This document shows positions 8,983 through 18,036 of a DNA stretch of 64,000 nt, in pieces. Position numbers and translations under genes: made by a program. Under the pieces are notes generated by a model, which saw only the letters and a list, made by a program, of their open reading frames with translations, did not search any database and was not told the DNA's origin. Source of the stretch: Motiliproteus sp036960405. Its GTDB lineage: Bacteria > Pseudomonadota > Gammaproteobacteria > Pseudomonadales > Balneatricaceae. Within the stretch, counting starts at the first letter, position 1. Every line of letters starts with the position of its first letter. The stretch lies in NCBI GenBank assembly GCA_036960405.1, contig JBALWS010000003.1:39016-103015 (forward strand), given 5' to 3'.

Positions 8983-9472
8983 ACTGCAGGTTGAATCAGA
9001 GTTGTTTCAGTGGTCGCTGGCGGATGAAAACCAGATGGTCGCGTTTGGTCATCAGTTAGGGTTGGCTGCTCGCCCGGAAGCGAGCGTGTACCTGCAGGGC
9101 AATCTGGGGATGGGTAAAACCACTCTTTGCCGGGGGGTGGTGCAGTCGTTTGGTCATTCAGGTGTGGTTAAAAGCCCAACCTATACCCTGGTGGAGCCTT
9201 ATGACTTCGGCGGCTGGTTGGTTTATCATTTTGACCTGTACCGGTTGGCCGACCCCGAAGAGCTCGAATTTTTGGGTATTCGCGATTATTTTTCGGTACC
9301 GGCACTGCGGCTTATAGAGTGGCCGGACCGGGGAGAGGGGATACTGCCCAAGCCAGATCTGGAACTGCAGATTGAGACAGAGGGAACCGGCCGTCGTATA
9401 ACGGTCAAACCCTATAACGATCGAGGCCGTTTGATAGCCGAGACGCTCGCAGAAGCGCTCCGGAAGGCGTGA
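8975..9472 (+). CDS. tsaE: tRNA threonylcarbamoyladenosine biosynthesis ATPase TsaE
   Basis: A 165-residue P-loop ATPase of the TsaBDE complex, which makes N6-threonylcarbamoyladenosine at position 37 of ANN-decoding tRNAs. The P-loop is GNLGMGKTT (residues 42-50), followed by KSPTYTLVEPY and the Walker-B-like HFDLYRL motif. The length is normal for the family. It starts inside the end of nnr and precedes amiC, an order conserved across gammaproteobacteria. Confidence 0.95.
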   Translation: MPELQVESELFQWSLADENQMVAFGHQLGLAARPEASVYLQGNLGMGKTTLCRGVVQSFGHSGVVKSPTYTLVEPYDFGGWLVYHFDLYRLADPEELEFLGIRDYFSVPALRLIEWPDRGEGILPKPDLELQIETEGTGRRITVKPYNDRGRLIAETLAEALRKA

Positions 9473-9536
9473 TGACGTTTTTTGTAAAAACGCCACGTTA
9501 GGTTGAATTATAAACAGTACGATCAACAGATGAGTA

Positions 9537-9558
9537 GGTGTTGAGAAGGTGTTGAGAA
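9537..9558 (+). repeat. Tandem 11-bp duplication carrying the amiC ribosome site
   Basis: GGTGTTGAGAA occurs twice head to tail (9537-9547, 9548-9558), followed by GGGGC and the ATG at 9564. The second copy forms the ribosome-binding site AGAAGG; the first duplicates it farther upstream. Confidence 0.8.
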
Positions 9559-9563
9559 GGGGC

Positions 9564-10889
9564 ATGCACAGAGTCTTACTGACAGTGCTGGTGATGCTGG
9601 CGATGACCTCGTCTGGCTGGGCCGCGACGATCGAGCAGGTGCGGGTGTGGCCCGCGCCTGATCATACACGGCTGGTATTTGACCTGTCGGGAGCGGTTAG
9701 TCACACCCTGTTTACCCTGGCGAACCCTGAACGGATCGTGATCGACATCGGTAACAGTCAGATGAAGGCGGCCTTGGCCAAGCTGGATCTGTCGAAGAGT
9801 CCGATCAAAAATATTCGTAGCGGCAAGCGTGGCGCCAAAGATGTGCGGATCGTGCTAGACCTGCAGCACAAAACCCAGCCAAGAAGCTTCCATCTTCCTC
9901 CCAATGATAAATACGGTCACCGTTTGGTGGTCGATCTGGTCAATACGACCAAGCCTATTGCTGTAAGCACTGTCAGAACTGCCGATAAAAGCTTTCCTGC
10001 TAATCGAGACATCGTCATCGCTATCGACGCTGGTCATGGTGGTGATGACCCGGGAGCGATAGGGCCGGGTCGGGTCAAAGAGAAGGTGGTGGTATTGGCG
10101 ATTGCCAAGGAGTTGGCTCGGTTGTTTGAGCGTGAGCCGGGATTTAAGCCGGTATTGATCCGCGATAGCGATTACTACGTGGGGTTGCGAGACCGGACCC
10201 GCAAAGCGCGCAAGGCTAGCGCTGACCTGTTTGTATCGATACATGCTGATGCCTTTAAAAACAGCAAAGCACGTGGTGCTTCGGTTTGGACGCTATCTTC
10301 GCGTGGTGCTAGCAGTGAGATGGGCCGCTGGCTGGCAGGGCGGGAAAACAGCGCCGACTTGATCGGTGGTGTGGGGACGTTGAATAAGGACAATAGTAGC
10401 GATCTGCTCGAAGGTGTGTTGCTGGATATGTCGATGAATTCGAGCATCAGTCATTCGCGCGAGGTAGGTGGCTATATCCAGAAAAGGATGAATCGTGTCG
10501 CTCATATGCATAAAAAGAGCGTTCAGCAGGCGGGTTTTATGGTGCTTAAATCGCCCGATATCCCGTCGATTCTGGTCGAGACCGGATTTATTTCCAATCA
10601 TAAAGAAGCGCGTTTACTGCAGGACCGTGGCCATCAGCGCAAGTTGGCTCAATCGATCTTTAGCGGTATAAAGACCCATTTTAGTCGTAAACCGCCGCCA
10701 GCTACCTACCTGGCCAGCCAGCTTAATGGCGGGGATCGACGAGCCTCAACCTATCGCGTTTCTCGGGGCGACACGCTGTCGGTTATCGCCAGTCGAAACA
10801 AGGTCGCGGTTAAACGTTTGCGCGAGCTAAACGGCTTATCTTCAGATGTGATTCGAGTTGGACAGGTGCTGCAGATTCCCGCATCCTGA
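9564..10889 (+). CDS. amiC: N-acetylmuramoyl-L-alanine amidase (AmiB/AmiC type)
   Basis: About 441 residues. A signal peptide (ending near SGWAA) is followed by an AMIN domain for cell-wall or septal targeting. The amidase_3 catalytic domain shows the zinc ligands in IDAGHGGDDPGA, VKEKVV, SIHADAF and the catalytic Glu in ILVETGF. A C-terminal LysM domain (RGDTLSVIA, LRELNGL, VGQVLQIP) binds peptidoglycan. The enzyme cleaves the amide between muramic acid and the stem peptide, separating daughter cells. The frame also opens with GTG at 9549, but the ATG at 9564 has the better ribosome site. The LysM domain is closer to AmiB than to AmiC of E. coli, so the symbol is approximate. Confidence 0.92.
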   Translation: MHRVLLTVLVMLAMTSSGWAATIEQVRVWPAPDHTRLVFDLSGAVSHTLFTLANPERIVIDIGNSQMKAALAKLDLSKSPIKNIRSGKRGAKDVRIVLDLQHKTQPRSFHLPPNDKYGHRLVVDLVNTTKPIAVSTVRTADKSFPANRDIVIAIDAGHGGDDPGAIGPGRVKEKVVVLAIAKELARLFEREPGFKPVLIRDSDYYVGLRDRTRKARKASADLFVSIHADAFKNSKARGASVWTLSSRGASSEMGRWLAGRENSADLIGGVGTLNKDNSSDLLEGVLLDMSMNSSISHSREVGGYIQKRMNRVAHMHKKSVQQAGFMVLKSPDIPSILVETGFISNHKEARLLQDRGHQRKLAQSIFSGIKTHFSRKPPPATYLASQLNGGDRRASTYRVSRGDTLSVIASRNKVAVKRLRELNGLSSDVIRVGQVLQIPAS

Positions 10890-10933
10890 GCCCCTTTTCT
10901 TCGCCATTTATATCTCCTGCTTTAGAGTTTCTG

Positions 10934-12802
10934 ATGAATCGCATCGCTTTACTGTCTCCTCGTCTTGCTAACCAGATCGCCGCTGGCGAAGTCGTTGAAC
11001 GTCCCGCATCGGTCGTTAAAGAGCTGTTGGAAAACAGCCTAGATGCTGGGGCCAGCCGGATCGATATCGATGTTGAGCAGGGCGGCGTTAAGTTGATCCG
11101 CTTGCGCGATAATGGCCGCGGGGTGATCAAAGAGGACCTGGCGCTGGCGTTGAGCCGGCATGCGACCAGCAAGATTCACAACCTGGATGATCTCGAAGCC
11201 GTCGAGACGTTGGGATTTCGTGGCGAAGCGTTGGCCAGTATCAGTTCGGTCTCGCGACTCAGTCTGACTTCCCAGGCGGAGGGTGCGGATCAGGCCTGGC
11301 AAGTGTCTGCTGAAGGCCGGGAGATGAGTTCGGTGGTGACGCCGGCGGCTCACCCGCAGGGGGCTACGATCGAAGTGCGCGACCTGTTTTTTAATACCCC
11401 GGCCCGGCGCAAGTTTTTGCGTACTGAGAAAACCGAATTCGGTCATCTTGAAGAGGTGGTAAAACGGCTGGCGTTGAGCCGCTTTGATGTGGCGATCTCG
11501 TTGCGCCATAACGGCCGAGTGATCCATCAGTTGCGTCCCTCCTCCACCTCGGCCGAGCTGGAGCGCCGGGTTGCGTCGTTGTGTGGTCCCGCTTTCATGG
11601 AAAATGCGGTAGCGCTGGATGTTGAGGCTGCCGGGCTGCGGTTGTGGGGTTGGGTCGGGCTGCCGACGTTTTCGCGCTCGCAGGCCGATCTGCAGTACTT
11701 TTTCGTCAACGGTCGTGCCATCCGTGACAAGTTGGTCGCGCATGCGATTCGCCAGGCTTATCGCGACGTGCTGTACAGCGGTCGTCACTCGACCATTGTG
11801 CTGTTTCTGGAGCTCAATCCTGCCGATGTCGATGTTAACGTCCATCCGACCAAGCACGAAGTGCGCTTCCGTGATGGTCGTCTAGTGCATGACTTTCTGT
11901 TCCGTACGCTGCATCGCGGCCTGGCTGAAGTTAGTCCTGGTGACCAGCTGGCAGAGTCCGAGCTGGTGTCGACCTCGACCGGCGTGTTACTGCAAGCGCC
12001 GCCGCTTCTGCCCGAGCAGATGCAGACTCAGCAGCCGATGCCGCTGGCCTTTTCCCGCCAGCAGAGTGCCCCGGCTAGGGGGGAGGTGCAAGAGCAGGTG
12101 GCGGCTTACGCGGCGCTGCATCCGACCGCTGGCTTAGAATCAGCCATGCCGGGGTTGTCATCGACTGGCCAGATCGTTTCTGCAGCCGATGAGGGTGAGT
12201 TTGATTCGGTTACCGAGGCGCCGCCGTTGGGTTATGCGCTAGCGCAGTTGCACGGGATCTACATTCTGTCGCAAAACAGCCAGGGCTTGGTGGTGGTCGA
12301 TATGCATGCCGCCCACGAGCGGGTGGTGTACGAGCGGTTAAAACAATCCTATGCCGAGCAGGGCGTGACCTCGCAGCCGTTGTTGGTACCGCAATCGCTG
12401 GCAGTGAGCTCGCACGAAGCCGATTGCGCCGAAGAGTTTGCCGATCTGTTTCAGCGTTTGGGCTTTGAGCTGGAGCGGATGAGTGAGGAGTCGCTAGTGA
12501 TTCGTCAGGTGCCCGCGCTGCTCAAGCAGGGTAACGTCGAGCAGCTGCTGCGCGATGTGTTGGCGGACTTGCGAGTGTTGGGCGATAGTGACCGAGTCGA
12601 GGCACAGCACGACCATATCTTAGCCACTATGGCTTGCCATGGTTCGGTGCGGGCTAATCGCCAGCTGACATTGCCGGAGATGAATGGATTGTTACGCGAT
12701 ATGGAGCGTACCGAGCGTAGCGGTCAGTGTAACCACGGCCGTCCGACCTGGACTCAGCTCGATATGACCGCACTCGATAAGTTGTTTTTGAGGGGGCAAT
12801 AG
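10934..12802 (+). CDS. mutL: DNA mismatch repair protein MutL
   Basis: A 622-residue GHKL ATPase linking MutS recognition to strand removal. N-terminal ATPase motifs are clear: ENSLDAGA, DNGRGV, TLGFRGEALASI. The C-terminal dimerisation domain carries DMHAAHERVVYE, a DQHA(X)2E(X)4E-type endonuclease motif, plus ACHGSVRAN and CNHGRPTW metal-site motifs. This is the nicking MutL found in bacteria without MutH, not the E. coli form. It follows amiC by 44 bp and is followed by miaA after 2 bp. Confidence 0.96.
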   Translation: MNRIALLSPRLANQIAAGEVVERPASVVKELLENSLDAGASRIDIDVEQGGVKLIRLRDNGRGVIKEDLALALSRHATSKIHNLDDLEAVETLGFRGEALASISSVSRLSLTSQAEGADQAWQVSAEGREMSSVVTPAAHPQGATIEVRDLFFNTPARRKFLRTEKTEFGHLEEVVKRLALSRFDVAISLRHNGRVIHQLRPSSTSAELERRVASLCGPAFMENAVALDVEAAGLRLWGWVGLPTFSRSQADLQYFFVNGRAIRDKLVAHAIRQAYRDVLYSGRHSTIVLFLELNPADVDVNVHPTKHEVRFRDGRLVHDFLFRTLHRGLAEVSPGDQLAESELVSTSTGVLLQAPPLLPEQMQTQQPMPLAFSRQQSAPARGEVQEQVAAYAALHPTAGLESAMPGLSSTGQIVSAADEGEFDSVTEAPPLGYALAQLHGIYILSQNSQGLVVVDMHAAHERVVYERLKQSYAEQGVTSQPLLVPQSLAVSSHEADCAEEFADLFQRLGFELERMSEESLVIRQVPALLKQGNVEQLLRDVLADLRVLGDSDRVEAQHDHILATMACHGSVRANRQLTLPEMNGLLRDMERTERSGQCNHGRPTWTQLDMTALDKLFLRGQ

Positions 12803-12804
12803 CG

Positions 12805-13755
12805 ATGAGTCAGTCCCTATCTGATCAATCGTTGCCGGTTATCTGCTTGATGGGGGCAACCGCCACCGGCAAGACCGATCTGGCGGTTAGGTTGGCCGAG
12901 CGGTTGCCTTGCGATCTGATCAGTGTTGATTCTGCGCTGATCTACCGTGGCATGGATATCGGTACTGCCAAACCCGATGTCGAGCTGCTAACACGTGCGC
13001 CGCACCGTTTGATCGATATCTGCGATCCGATAGAGAGTTACTCCGCTGCCGAGTTTCGCCGCGATGCGTTAAATGAGATTGAAACGACCCATCGCAATGG
13101 CCGAATTCCATTGTTGGTGGGTGGCACGATGCTGTACTTCAAAGCGTTGCTGGAGGGGCTGGCGTCGCTACCCAAAGCCGATCCTGTTATTCGTCAGCAG
13201 CTGTTAGAACAAGCCGAAACTGAGGGTTGGGCGGTGCTGCATCGGCGGCTGCAGCAGCTTGATCCAGTATCGGCGCAACGGATTCACCCCAATGACCCGC
13301 AGCGGTTGCAGCGAGCGTTGGAGGTGTATGAGCTGACCGGGAAAACGCTGACCCAGTTGTGGCAGGAGCAGCAGGCTGCGGTACTGCCGTTTACGCCGCT
13401 GCAGCTTAGTATCGAAGTCGCCGATCGAGCATTATTGCACCGTCGGATCGAACAGCGTTTTCATGCCATGATCGAGTCGGGTTTTGAGCAGGAAGTGAGG
13501 GCTTTGTATCAGCGCGGCGACCTGGATCCGTCGATGCCGTCGATTCGCTGCGTCGGCTATCGCCAGATGTGGGCCTATCTTGAGGGCGAAACCAGTTCCG
13601 ATACTATGATCGAGCGTGGTATTATCGCCACCCGTCAGCTGGCCAAACGCCAGATGACCTGGCTGCGGAGCTGGAGTGGAGCACAGCGAATTGACGCTTG
13701 TGACCCGAATATTGTCTCCAACACCTTGAAATTCGTGGATGACTACCTTATATAG
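12805..13755 (+). CDS. miaA: tRNA dimethylallyltransferase MiaA
   Basis: A 316-residue enzyme that transfers a dimethylallyl group to A37 of UNN-decoding tRNAs. The P-loop is GATATGKT (residues 17-24). Further family motifs are DSALIYRGMDIGTAKP, PHRLIDI, LLVGGTMLYFKAL and the C-terminal IRCVGYRQMW. It begins 2 bp after the mutL stop, so it is translated from the same transcript; the mutL-miaA-hfq order is widely conserved. Confidence 0.96.
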   Translation: MSQSLSDQSLPVICLMGATATGKTDLAVRLAERLPCDLISVDSALIYRGMDIGTAKPDVELLTRAPHRLIDICDPIESYSAAEFRRDALNEIETTHRNGRIPLLVGGTMLYFKALLEGLASLPKADPVIRQQLLEQAETEGWAVLHRRLQQLDPVSAQRIHPNDPQRLQRALEVYELTGKTLTQLWQEQQAAVLPFTPLQLSIEVADRALLHRRIEQRFHAMIESGFEQEVRALYQRGDLDPSMPSIRCVGYRQMWAYLEGETSSDTMIERGIIATRQLAKRQMTWLRSWSGAQRIDACDPNIVSNTLKFVDDYLI

Positions 13756-13887
13756 GTGGTTCGCTGAGCCGATAGCGCACTTTCGAGCTGGAACCGGTTT
13801 GTTTTGTAATTGAAACAACGCCCAGCTTCAAAAACGACCGCTCTTTGCTGTAATTAACTGTAAAATCAGTGCTTTAAGGAGTACATC

Positions 13888-14130
13888 ATGTCAAAAGGGC
13901 AAACGTTACAAGACCCTTATCTTAACGTGTTGCGCAAGGAACGGGTTCCTGTATCCATCTTTCTTGTAAACGGAATCAAACTGCAGGGGCAGATCGAGTC
14001 ATTCGATCAGTTTGTTATCCTGCTGAAAAATACTGTTAGCCAGATGGTTTATAAACATGCCATTTCAACCGTGGTGCCATCGCGCCCGGTAAAAACCCCA
14101 GTCCAGCTACCCGAAGGCGACGACGCTTAA
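13888..14130 (+). CDS. hfq: RNA chaperone Hfq
   Basis: An 80-residue Sm-like hexameric chaperone that pairs small RNAs with mRNAs. It begins with SKGQTLQDPYLNVLRKERVPV, split here as the conserved N-terminal helix and strand 1; the Sm1 core is FLVNGIKLQGQI and the Sm2 signature is VYKHAIS. Only about 15 residues follow the core, so it lacks the long disordered tail of the 102-residue E. coli protein, as in pseudomonads. The ATG has a strong AAGGAG ribosome site. The 130-bp gap after miaA may hold its own promoter. Confidence 0.97.
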   Translation: MSKGQTLQDPYLNVLRKERVPVSIFLVNGIKLQGQIESFDQFVILLKNTVSQMVYKHAISTVVPSRPVKTPVQLPEGDDA

Positions 14131-14156
14131 GGATCGCTTCTATTTAAGGAAAGCTC

Positions 14157-15464
14157 TTGTTTTTTGAACGGCCAGAATCCGGCGAAATTGCAGTATTGGT
14201 TCACCTCGATCTGGCCGCTGAATCCGAACGGGAAGACCCGAAGGAATTCGAAGAGCTTGCTTTGTCGGCCGGTGCAGATCCTGTTGCTTTGGTGACCGGG
14301 TCTCGAAATCGCCCCAGTCCTCAGTATTTCGTCGGCCAGGGTAAGGCCGAAGAGATTGCTGATGTTGCACGCCAGCACGATGCCAAGTTGGTGCTGTTTA
14401 ATCACTCCTTATCACCGGGTCAAGAACGTAATCTCGAGCAACTGTTCGAGTGTCGAGTACTGGATCGTACCGGACTGATTTTGGATATCTTTGCCCAGCG
14501 AGCGCGGACTCACGAAGGTAAGCTGCAGGTTGAGCTAGCTCAACTCGAGCATATGTCGACTCGACTGGTGCGAGGCTGGACTCACCTTGAACGTCAAAAA
14601 GGTGGTATCGGCTTGCGTGGCCCGGGTGAAACGCAGTTAGAAACTGATCGGCGATTACTGCGTGCGCGTATCAAGTCGATTTTGGGTCGGCTTGACAAGG
14701 TGCGTAAGCAGCGTGACCAAGGACGACGCCAGCGGCAGCGGGCGGAGATCTCTACGGTATCGCTGGTGGGTTATACCAATGCGGGTAAGTCGACACTATT
14801 CAATCGCATCACCGAAGCCGAGGTTTACGCCGCTGATAAGTTATTTGCGACGTTGGATCCGACCCTCAGGCGGATCGATGTGCAGGATGTCGGTCCGGTA
14901 GTATTGGCCGACACAGTAGGCTTTATTCGTCATCTGCCGCATAAACTGGTCGAAGCGTTCCGGGCGACGTTGCAAGAAACCATCGAAGCCAGTTTGCTGC
15001 TGCATGTGATTGATGCTGCTAGCGATGAGCGTGATGAGAATATCGCTCAGGTTGGAACGGTGTTGCACGAAATTGGGGCCGATAGTATTCCTACCCTTGA
15101 GGTCTACAATAAGATTGATCTGCTCGATGAGTCGGTCGCGCGTATTGATCGTGACGATGAAGGGCGGCCGCAGCGTGTGTGGCTGTCGGCTGTATCGGGC
15201 GTTGGCATCGAACTGTTGTTTCAAGCTATTGCTGAACTACTGGGTGATGAAGTGGTCCACCAGACGTTGCGCTTGGTTCCTAGTGAGGGGGCGTTTAGAG
15301 CGCAGCTATATGCTCAGGGTGCTGTGTTGCACGAACGGGTCGATGAGCAAGGTGGTCTGGAACTGGAGGTCCGGTTGCAAAAGCGAGACCTGTTGCAGGC
15401 CTTAGCGCGAGCGGGGATTGATCCCGACCGCTTTTTACCTCCTGTAACAAATGAGTATTGGTGA
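14157..15464 (+). CDS. hflX: Ribosome-associated GTPase HflX
   Basis: A 435-residue GTPase that splits stalled or stressed ribosomes. An N-terminal HflX domain (FVGQGKAEEI, LSPGQERNLE, RTGLILDIFAQRA) is joined to a glycine-rich linker (GGIGLRGPGETQLETDRR) and a G domain with GYTNAGKSTLFN (P-loop), DTVGFI (G3) and NKIDLL (G4). Translation starts at TTG 14157, preceded by AAGGA; the following MFFERPESGE matches the N terminus of E. coli HflX. It lies 26 bp after hfq. Confidence 0.95.
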   Translation: MFFERPESGEIAVLVHLDLAAESEREDPKEFEELALSAGADPVALVTGSRNRPSPQYFVGQGKAEEIADVARQHDAKLVLFNHSLSPGQERNLEQLFECRVLDRTGLILDIFAQRARTHEGKLQVELAQLEHMSTRLVRGWTHLERQKGGIGLRGPGETQLETDRRLLRARIKSILGRLDKVRKQRDQGRRQRQRAEISTVSLVGYTNAGKSTLFNRITEAEVYAADKLFATLDPTLRRIDVQDVGPVVLADTVGFIRHLPHKLVEAFRATLQETIEASLLLHVIDAASDERDENIAQVGTVLHEIGADSIPTLEVYNKIDLLDESVARIDRDDEGRPQRVWLSAVSGVGIELLFQAIAELLGDEVVHQTLRLVPSEGAFRAQLYAQGAVLHERVDEQGGLELEVRLQKRDLLQALARAGIDPDRFLPPVTNEYW

Positions 15465-15570
15465 TCGATATCTCGCTCAGGAACCTCGAGGGTGTCTTGC
15501 AAGGGGCTAGGTCGCTACCTACAATGCGCATGCATAAACAATACATACATACACACAGACGGAGATGCTA

Positions 15571-16746
15571 ATGGCTTGGAATGAGCCGGGTGGCAACGGG
15601 AAGAATCAGGACCCTTGGGGTGGTAATGACCGTGGGGGTAAGCGCAAGGATGGTCCGCCAGATCTGGACGAGGCGCTACGCAAACTGCAAGAGAAGCTGA
15701 ACGGTATCTTTGGCGGCGGCGGTGGAGGCGGCAGTACCGGCTCCGGTAAGGGAGGTTCTCTGGGTGTGGGCGGCGTGCTGTTGCTGGTTGCTGGTCTGCT
15801 GGTGGCTTGGGCGGCGATGGGTTTCTATACCGTCAACGAACAGGAACGCGTGGTGGTGCTGCGGCTAGGTAAATATCACGATACAGTGATGCCGGGTCTG
15901 CGCTGGAACCCGCCGCTGGTGGATCAACGCTTCTCTGTTAATGTGACCCAAGTGCGCTCCAAAGATCACCGAGCGCTGATGCTGACCGAAGACGAGAATA
16001 TCGTCGAGGTCGGGTTGAAGGTGCAATACAGGGTGATAGATCCTAAATCCTTCGTGCTGAGAGTCCGAGATCCAGAAGTGAGCTTGGCCCACGCTACTGA
16101 AAGTGCGTTGCGGCATGTGGTCGGCACTTCCGAGATGCACTACATCCTGACCGAGGGGCGTGAAGTGCTGGGTAGCGATGTTCAGGCGCGCTTGCAAGGT
16201 TATATGGATGCTTATGGTACCGGTCTAGCGATCTCTAAGATCAACGTTGAGAGTACGCGAGCACCGTCCCAGGTTCAGTCGGCTTTTGATGATGTCATCA
16301 AGGCGCGAGAAGACGAGCAACGAGTCAAGAACGAAGCGGAATCCTACGCCAATGGTATTGTTCCTGAGGCGCGTGGTAAGGCGCAACGGTTGCTCGAAGA
16401 AGCGAACGCCTATCGTGAAGAGGTCGTAGCTCGGGCTGAAGGTGAGGCGGGGCGTTTCGATAAGCTGCGAACTGAATATGCTAAGGCTCCAGTGGTGACC
16501 CGTGAGCGGATGTATCTGGATGCGGTTACTGCGGTGATGTCCAACTCGACCAAGGTGCTGATGGATGTTGAAGGTGGTAATAACATCATGTATCTACCGC
16601 TAGATCAGATCGTCAATCGTAGCCAGAGCGGGGCCAATTATAGCGGTGGTTCCGGTGTGAGTGGTAGCAATGTTGATCAGGTGGCAGATGAGGTGATCAA
16701 CCGTTTGCGTCGCCGTCAGGCCTCGTCAGTAAGGGAGGAGCGCTAA
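15571..16746 (+). CDS. hflK: FtsH protease regulator HflK
   Basis: A 391-residue membrane protein of the SPFH/prohibitin family that caps FtsH with HflC. A Gly-rich N terminus (MAWNEPGG, DPWGG) precedes one transmembrane helix at about residues 68-90, then the periplasmic SPFH domain and a coiled coil rich in Glu, Arg and Ala. I start at ATG 15571, not 15565, because GGAG is six bases upstream and MAWNEPGG matches E. coli. The leader contains a short CATA-type repeat (about 15540-15553). HflC follows one base after the stop. Confidence 0.95.
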   Translation: MAWNEPGGNGKNQDPWGGNDRGGKRKDGPPDLDEALRKLQEKLNGIFGGGGGGGSTGSGKGGSLGVGGVLLLVAGLLVAWAAMGFYTVNEQERVVVLRLGKYHDTVMPGLRWNPPLVDQRFSVNVTQVRSKDHRALMLTEDENIVEVGLKVQYRVIDPKSFVLRVRDPEVSLAHATESALRHVVGTSEMHYILTEGREVLGSDVQARLQGYMDAYGTGLAISKINVESTRAPSQVQSAFDDVIKAREDEQRVKNEAESYANGIVPEARGKAQRLLEEANAYREEVVARAEGEAGRFDKLRTEYAKAPVVTRERMYLDAVTAVMSNSTKVLMDVEGGNNIMYLPLDQIVNRSQSGANYSGGSGVSGSNVDQVADEVINRLRRRQASSVREER

Positions 16747-16747
16747 C

Positions 16748-17623
16748 ATGGGTGGACGTACTTTTGTTGTTCTGGCGGGGCTGTTGCTGGTTCTGGTCGG
16801 ATTGTCCAAGTCGCTGTTTATTATTAGTGAAACCGAGCGCGGTTTGATGTTGCGATTTGGTGAGGTGGTTGATGCGGATATTCAGCCTGGATTACACCTG
16901 AAGATGCCGATAGTCAATACCGTGACCAAATTTGATGGTCGGGTACAAACGCTCGACTCTCGGCCGCAGGACTACCTGACGCTGGAGAAGAAGAGTCTGA
17001 ACGTTGATTCCTTCATTAAATGGCGGATAGCCGACGTTAAGACCTACTACACCGCCACCTCGGGTGATGAGTTCCGTGCTGCGGACCTGTTGTCGTCGCG
17101 GATGGATACCCGGTTGCGGAACAAGTTTGGTCGTCGTACTTTGAACGAGGTGGTGTCGGGTGATCGTGAAGAGATGATGGTTAGCTTGACTCAGGAACTC
17201 AACGAAATCACTAAGGGCGAGTTGGGGATCGAGGTGGTTGATGTCCGGGTTAAGCGGATTGAGTTACCGACTTCGGTCAGTCAGTCGGTTTATGACCGGA
17301 TGCGATCCGAGCGTGAGCGAGAAGCGCGCGAGCTGCGCTCCAAAGGTAACGAGTTGGCTGAAGGTATTCGTGCCGATGCGGATCGTCAGAAAACAGTTCT
17401 GTTGGCTGAAGCGTTCCGTGAGGCAGAAAACACACGTGGTGAGGGTGATGCAATCGCTGCGGCTACCTATGCCAAGGCGTACCAGAAAGACTCGGAGTTT
17501 TACTCTTTTTATCGCAGTCTAGACGCTTACAAATCAACCTTTAACAATAAGGGTGATGTGATGGTGCTGGATCCCAATGGTGACTTCTTCAAATACTTGA
17601 ATTCTGCTCAAGGAAGAAAGTAA
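16748..17623 (+). CDS. hflC: FtsH protease regulator HflC
   Basis: A 291-residue partner of HflK, with an N-terminal transmembrane segment (about residues 4-24) and a periplasmic SPFH domain (ETERGLMLRFG, PGLHLKMP). A coiled coil with ERERARE-like heptads includes RSEREREARELRSKG. With HflK it forms the large vault around FtsH that limits access of membrane substrates. It is directly downstream of hflK in the same transcript, and a terminator follows at 17701. Confidence 0.95.
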   Translation: MGGRTFVVLAGLLLVLVGLSKSLFIISETERGLMLRFGEVVDADIQPGLHLKMPIVNTVTKFDGRVQTLDSRPQDYLTLEKKSLNVDSFIKWRIADVKTYYTATSGDEFRAADLLSSRMDTRLRNKFGRRTLNEVVSGDREEMMVSLTQELNEITKGELGIEVVDVRVKRIELPTSVSQSVYDRMRSEREREARELRSKGNELAEGIRADADRQKTVLLAEAFREAENTRGEGDAIAAATYAKAYQKDSEFYSFYRSLDAYKSTFNNKGDVMVLDPNGDFFKYLNSAQGRK

Positions 17624-17700
17624 ACCTGGCTCGGCGTAGCGCTACTTCTTGATGAGAGGATAGGGCTGCGTTTAGCGGTTCGTTGGTGTATCATTTCGCA

Positions 17701-17723
17701 AACCGGGACGTGTCCCGGTTTTT
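17701..17723 (+). terminator. Rho-independent terminator after hflC
   Basis: AACCGGGA, loop CGTG, TCCCGGTT, then TTT. The 8-bp GC-rich stem ends the hfq-hflX-hflK-hflC unit. The start of the DUF2065 gene is about 50 bp downstream. Confidence 0.85.
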
Positions 17724-17774
17724 GTGTGTCAGGGTCGCCGAAAACACTGTTTTGGTCTTTGGTGAGGAAGCTGT

Positions 17775-17966
17775 ATGGAGCTGTGGCGTGAGTTGGTTAT
17801 CGCCTTTTGCCTGATGCTTGTGCTCGAAGGGGTTATCCCTTTTTTGTACCCGCAGCGTTGGCGAAACTTGGTGCAGCAGCTGGCTACCGTGGATGATCGT
17901 TCGTTACGCACGATCGGCTTAGTAAGTATGTTGATTGGAACGGGTTTGTTGTATCTGGTGCACTAG
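17775..17966 (+). CDS. DUF2065 small membrane protein (YjeT family)
   Basis: A 63-residue protein with two hydrophobic helices, about residues 6-24 and 45-62, joined by a basic loop (YPQRWRNLVQQL). It matches the YjeT/DUF2065 family, found next to hflC and purA or hisZ in many gammaproteobacteria. Function is unknown; the conserved place suggests a link with HflKC or the membrane, which is inference only. The ATG is preceded by GGTGAGGAAGCTGT, a usable ribosome site. Confidence 0.88.
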   Translation: MELWRELVIAFCLMLVLEGVIPFLYPQRWRNLVQQLATVDDRSLRTIGLVSMLIGTGLLYLVH

Positions 17967-18036
17967 CTGGATGCCGGCCATGGTTCTACCTTTTATATCG
18001 TTATTGTTACTGCTCTGAGTGGGAGCCTGTTACATC

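Noticed and set aside
9476..9492. CGTTTTT-TGT-AAAAACG hairpin after tsaE
   Set aside because: The stem is mostly A-T with no T tract after it; unlikely to terminate, and amiC is probably read through from nnr-tsaE.
15540..15553. CATA-type short tandem repeat before hflK
   Set aside because: Too short and imperfect to call a phase-variation tract; noted only in the hflK entry.
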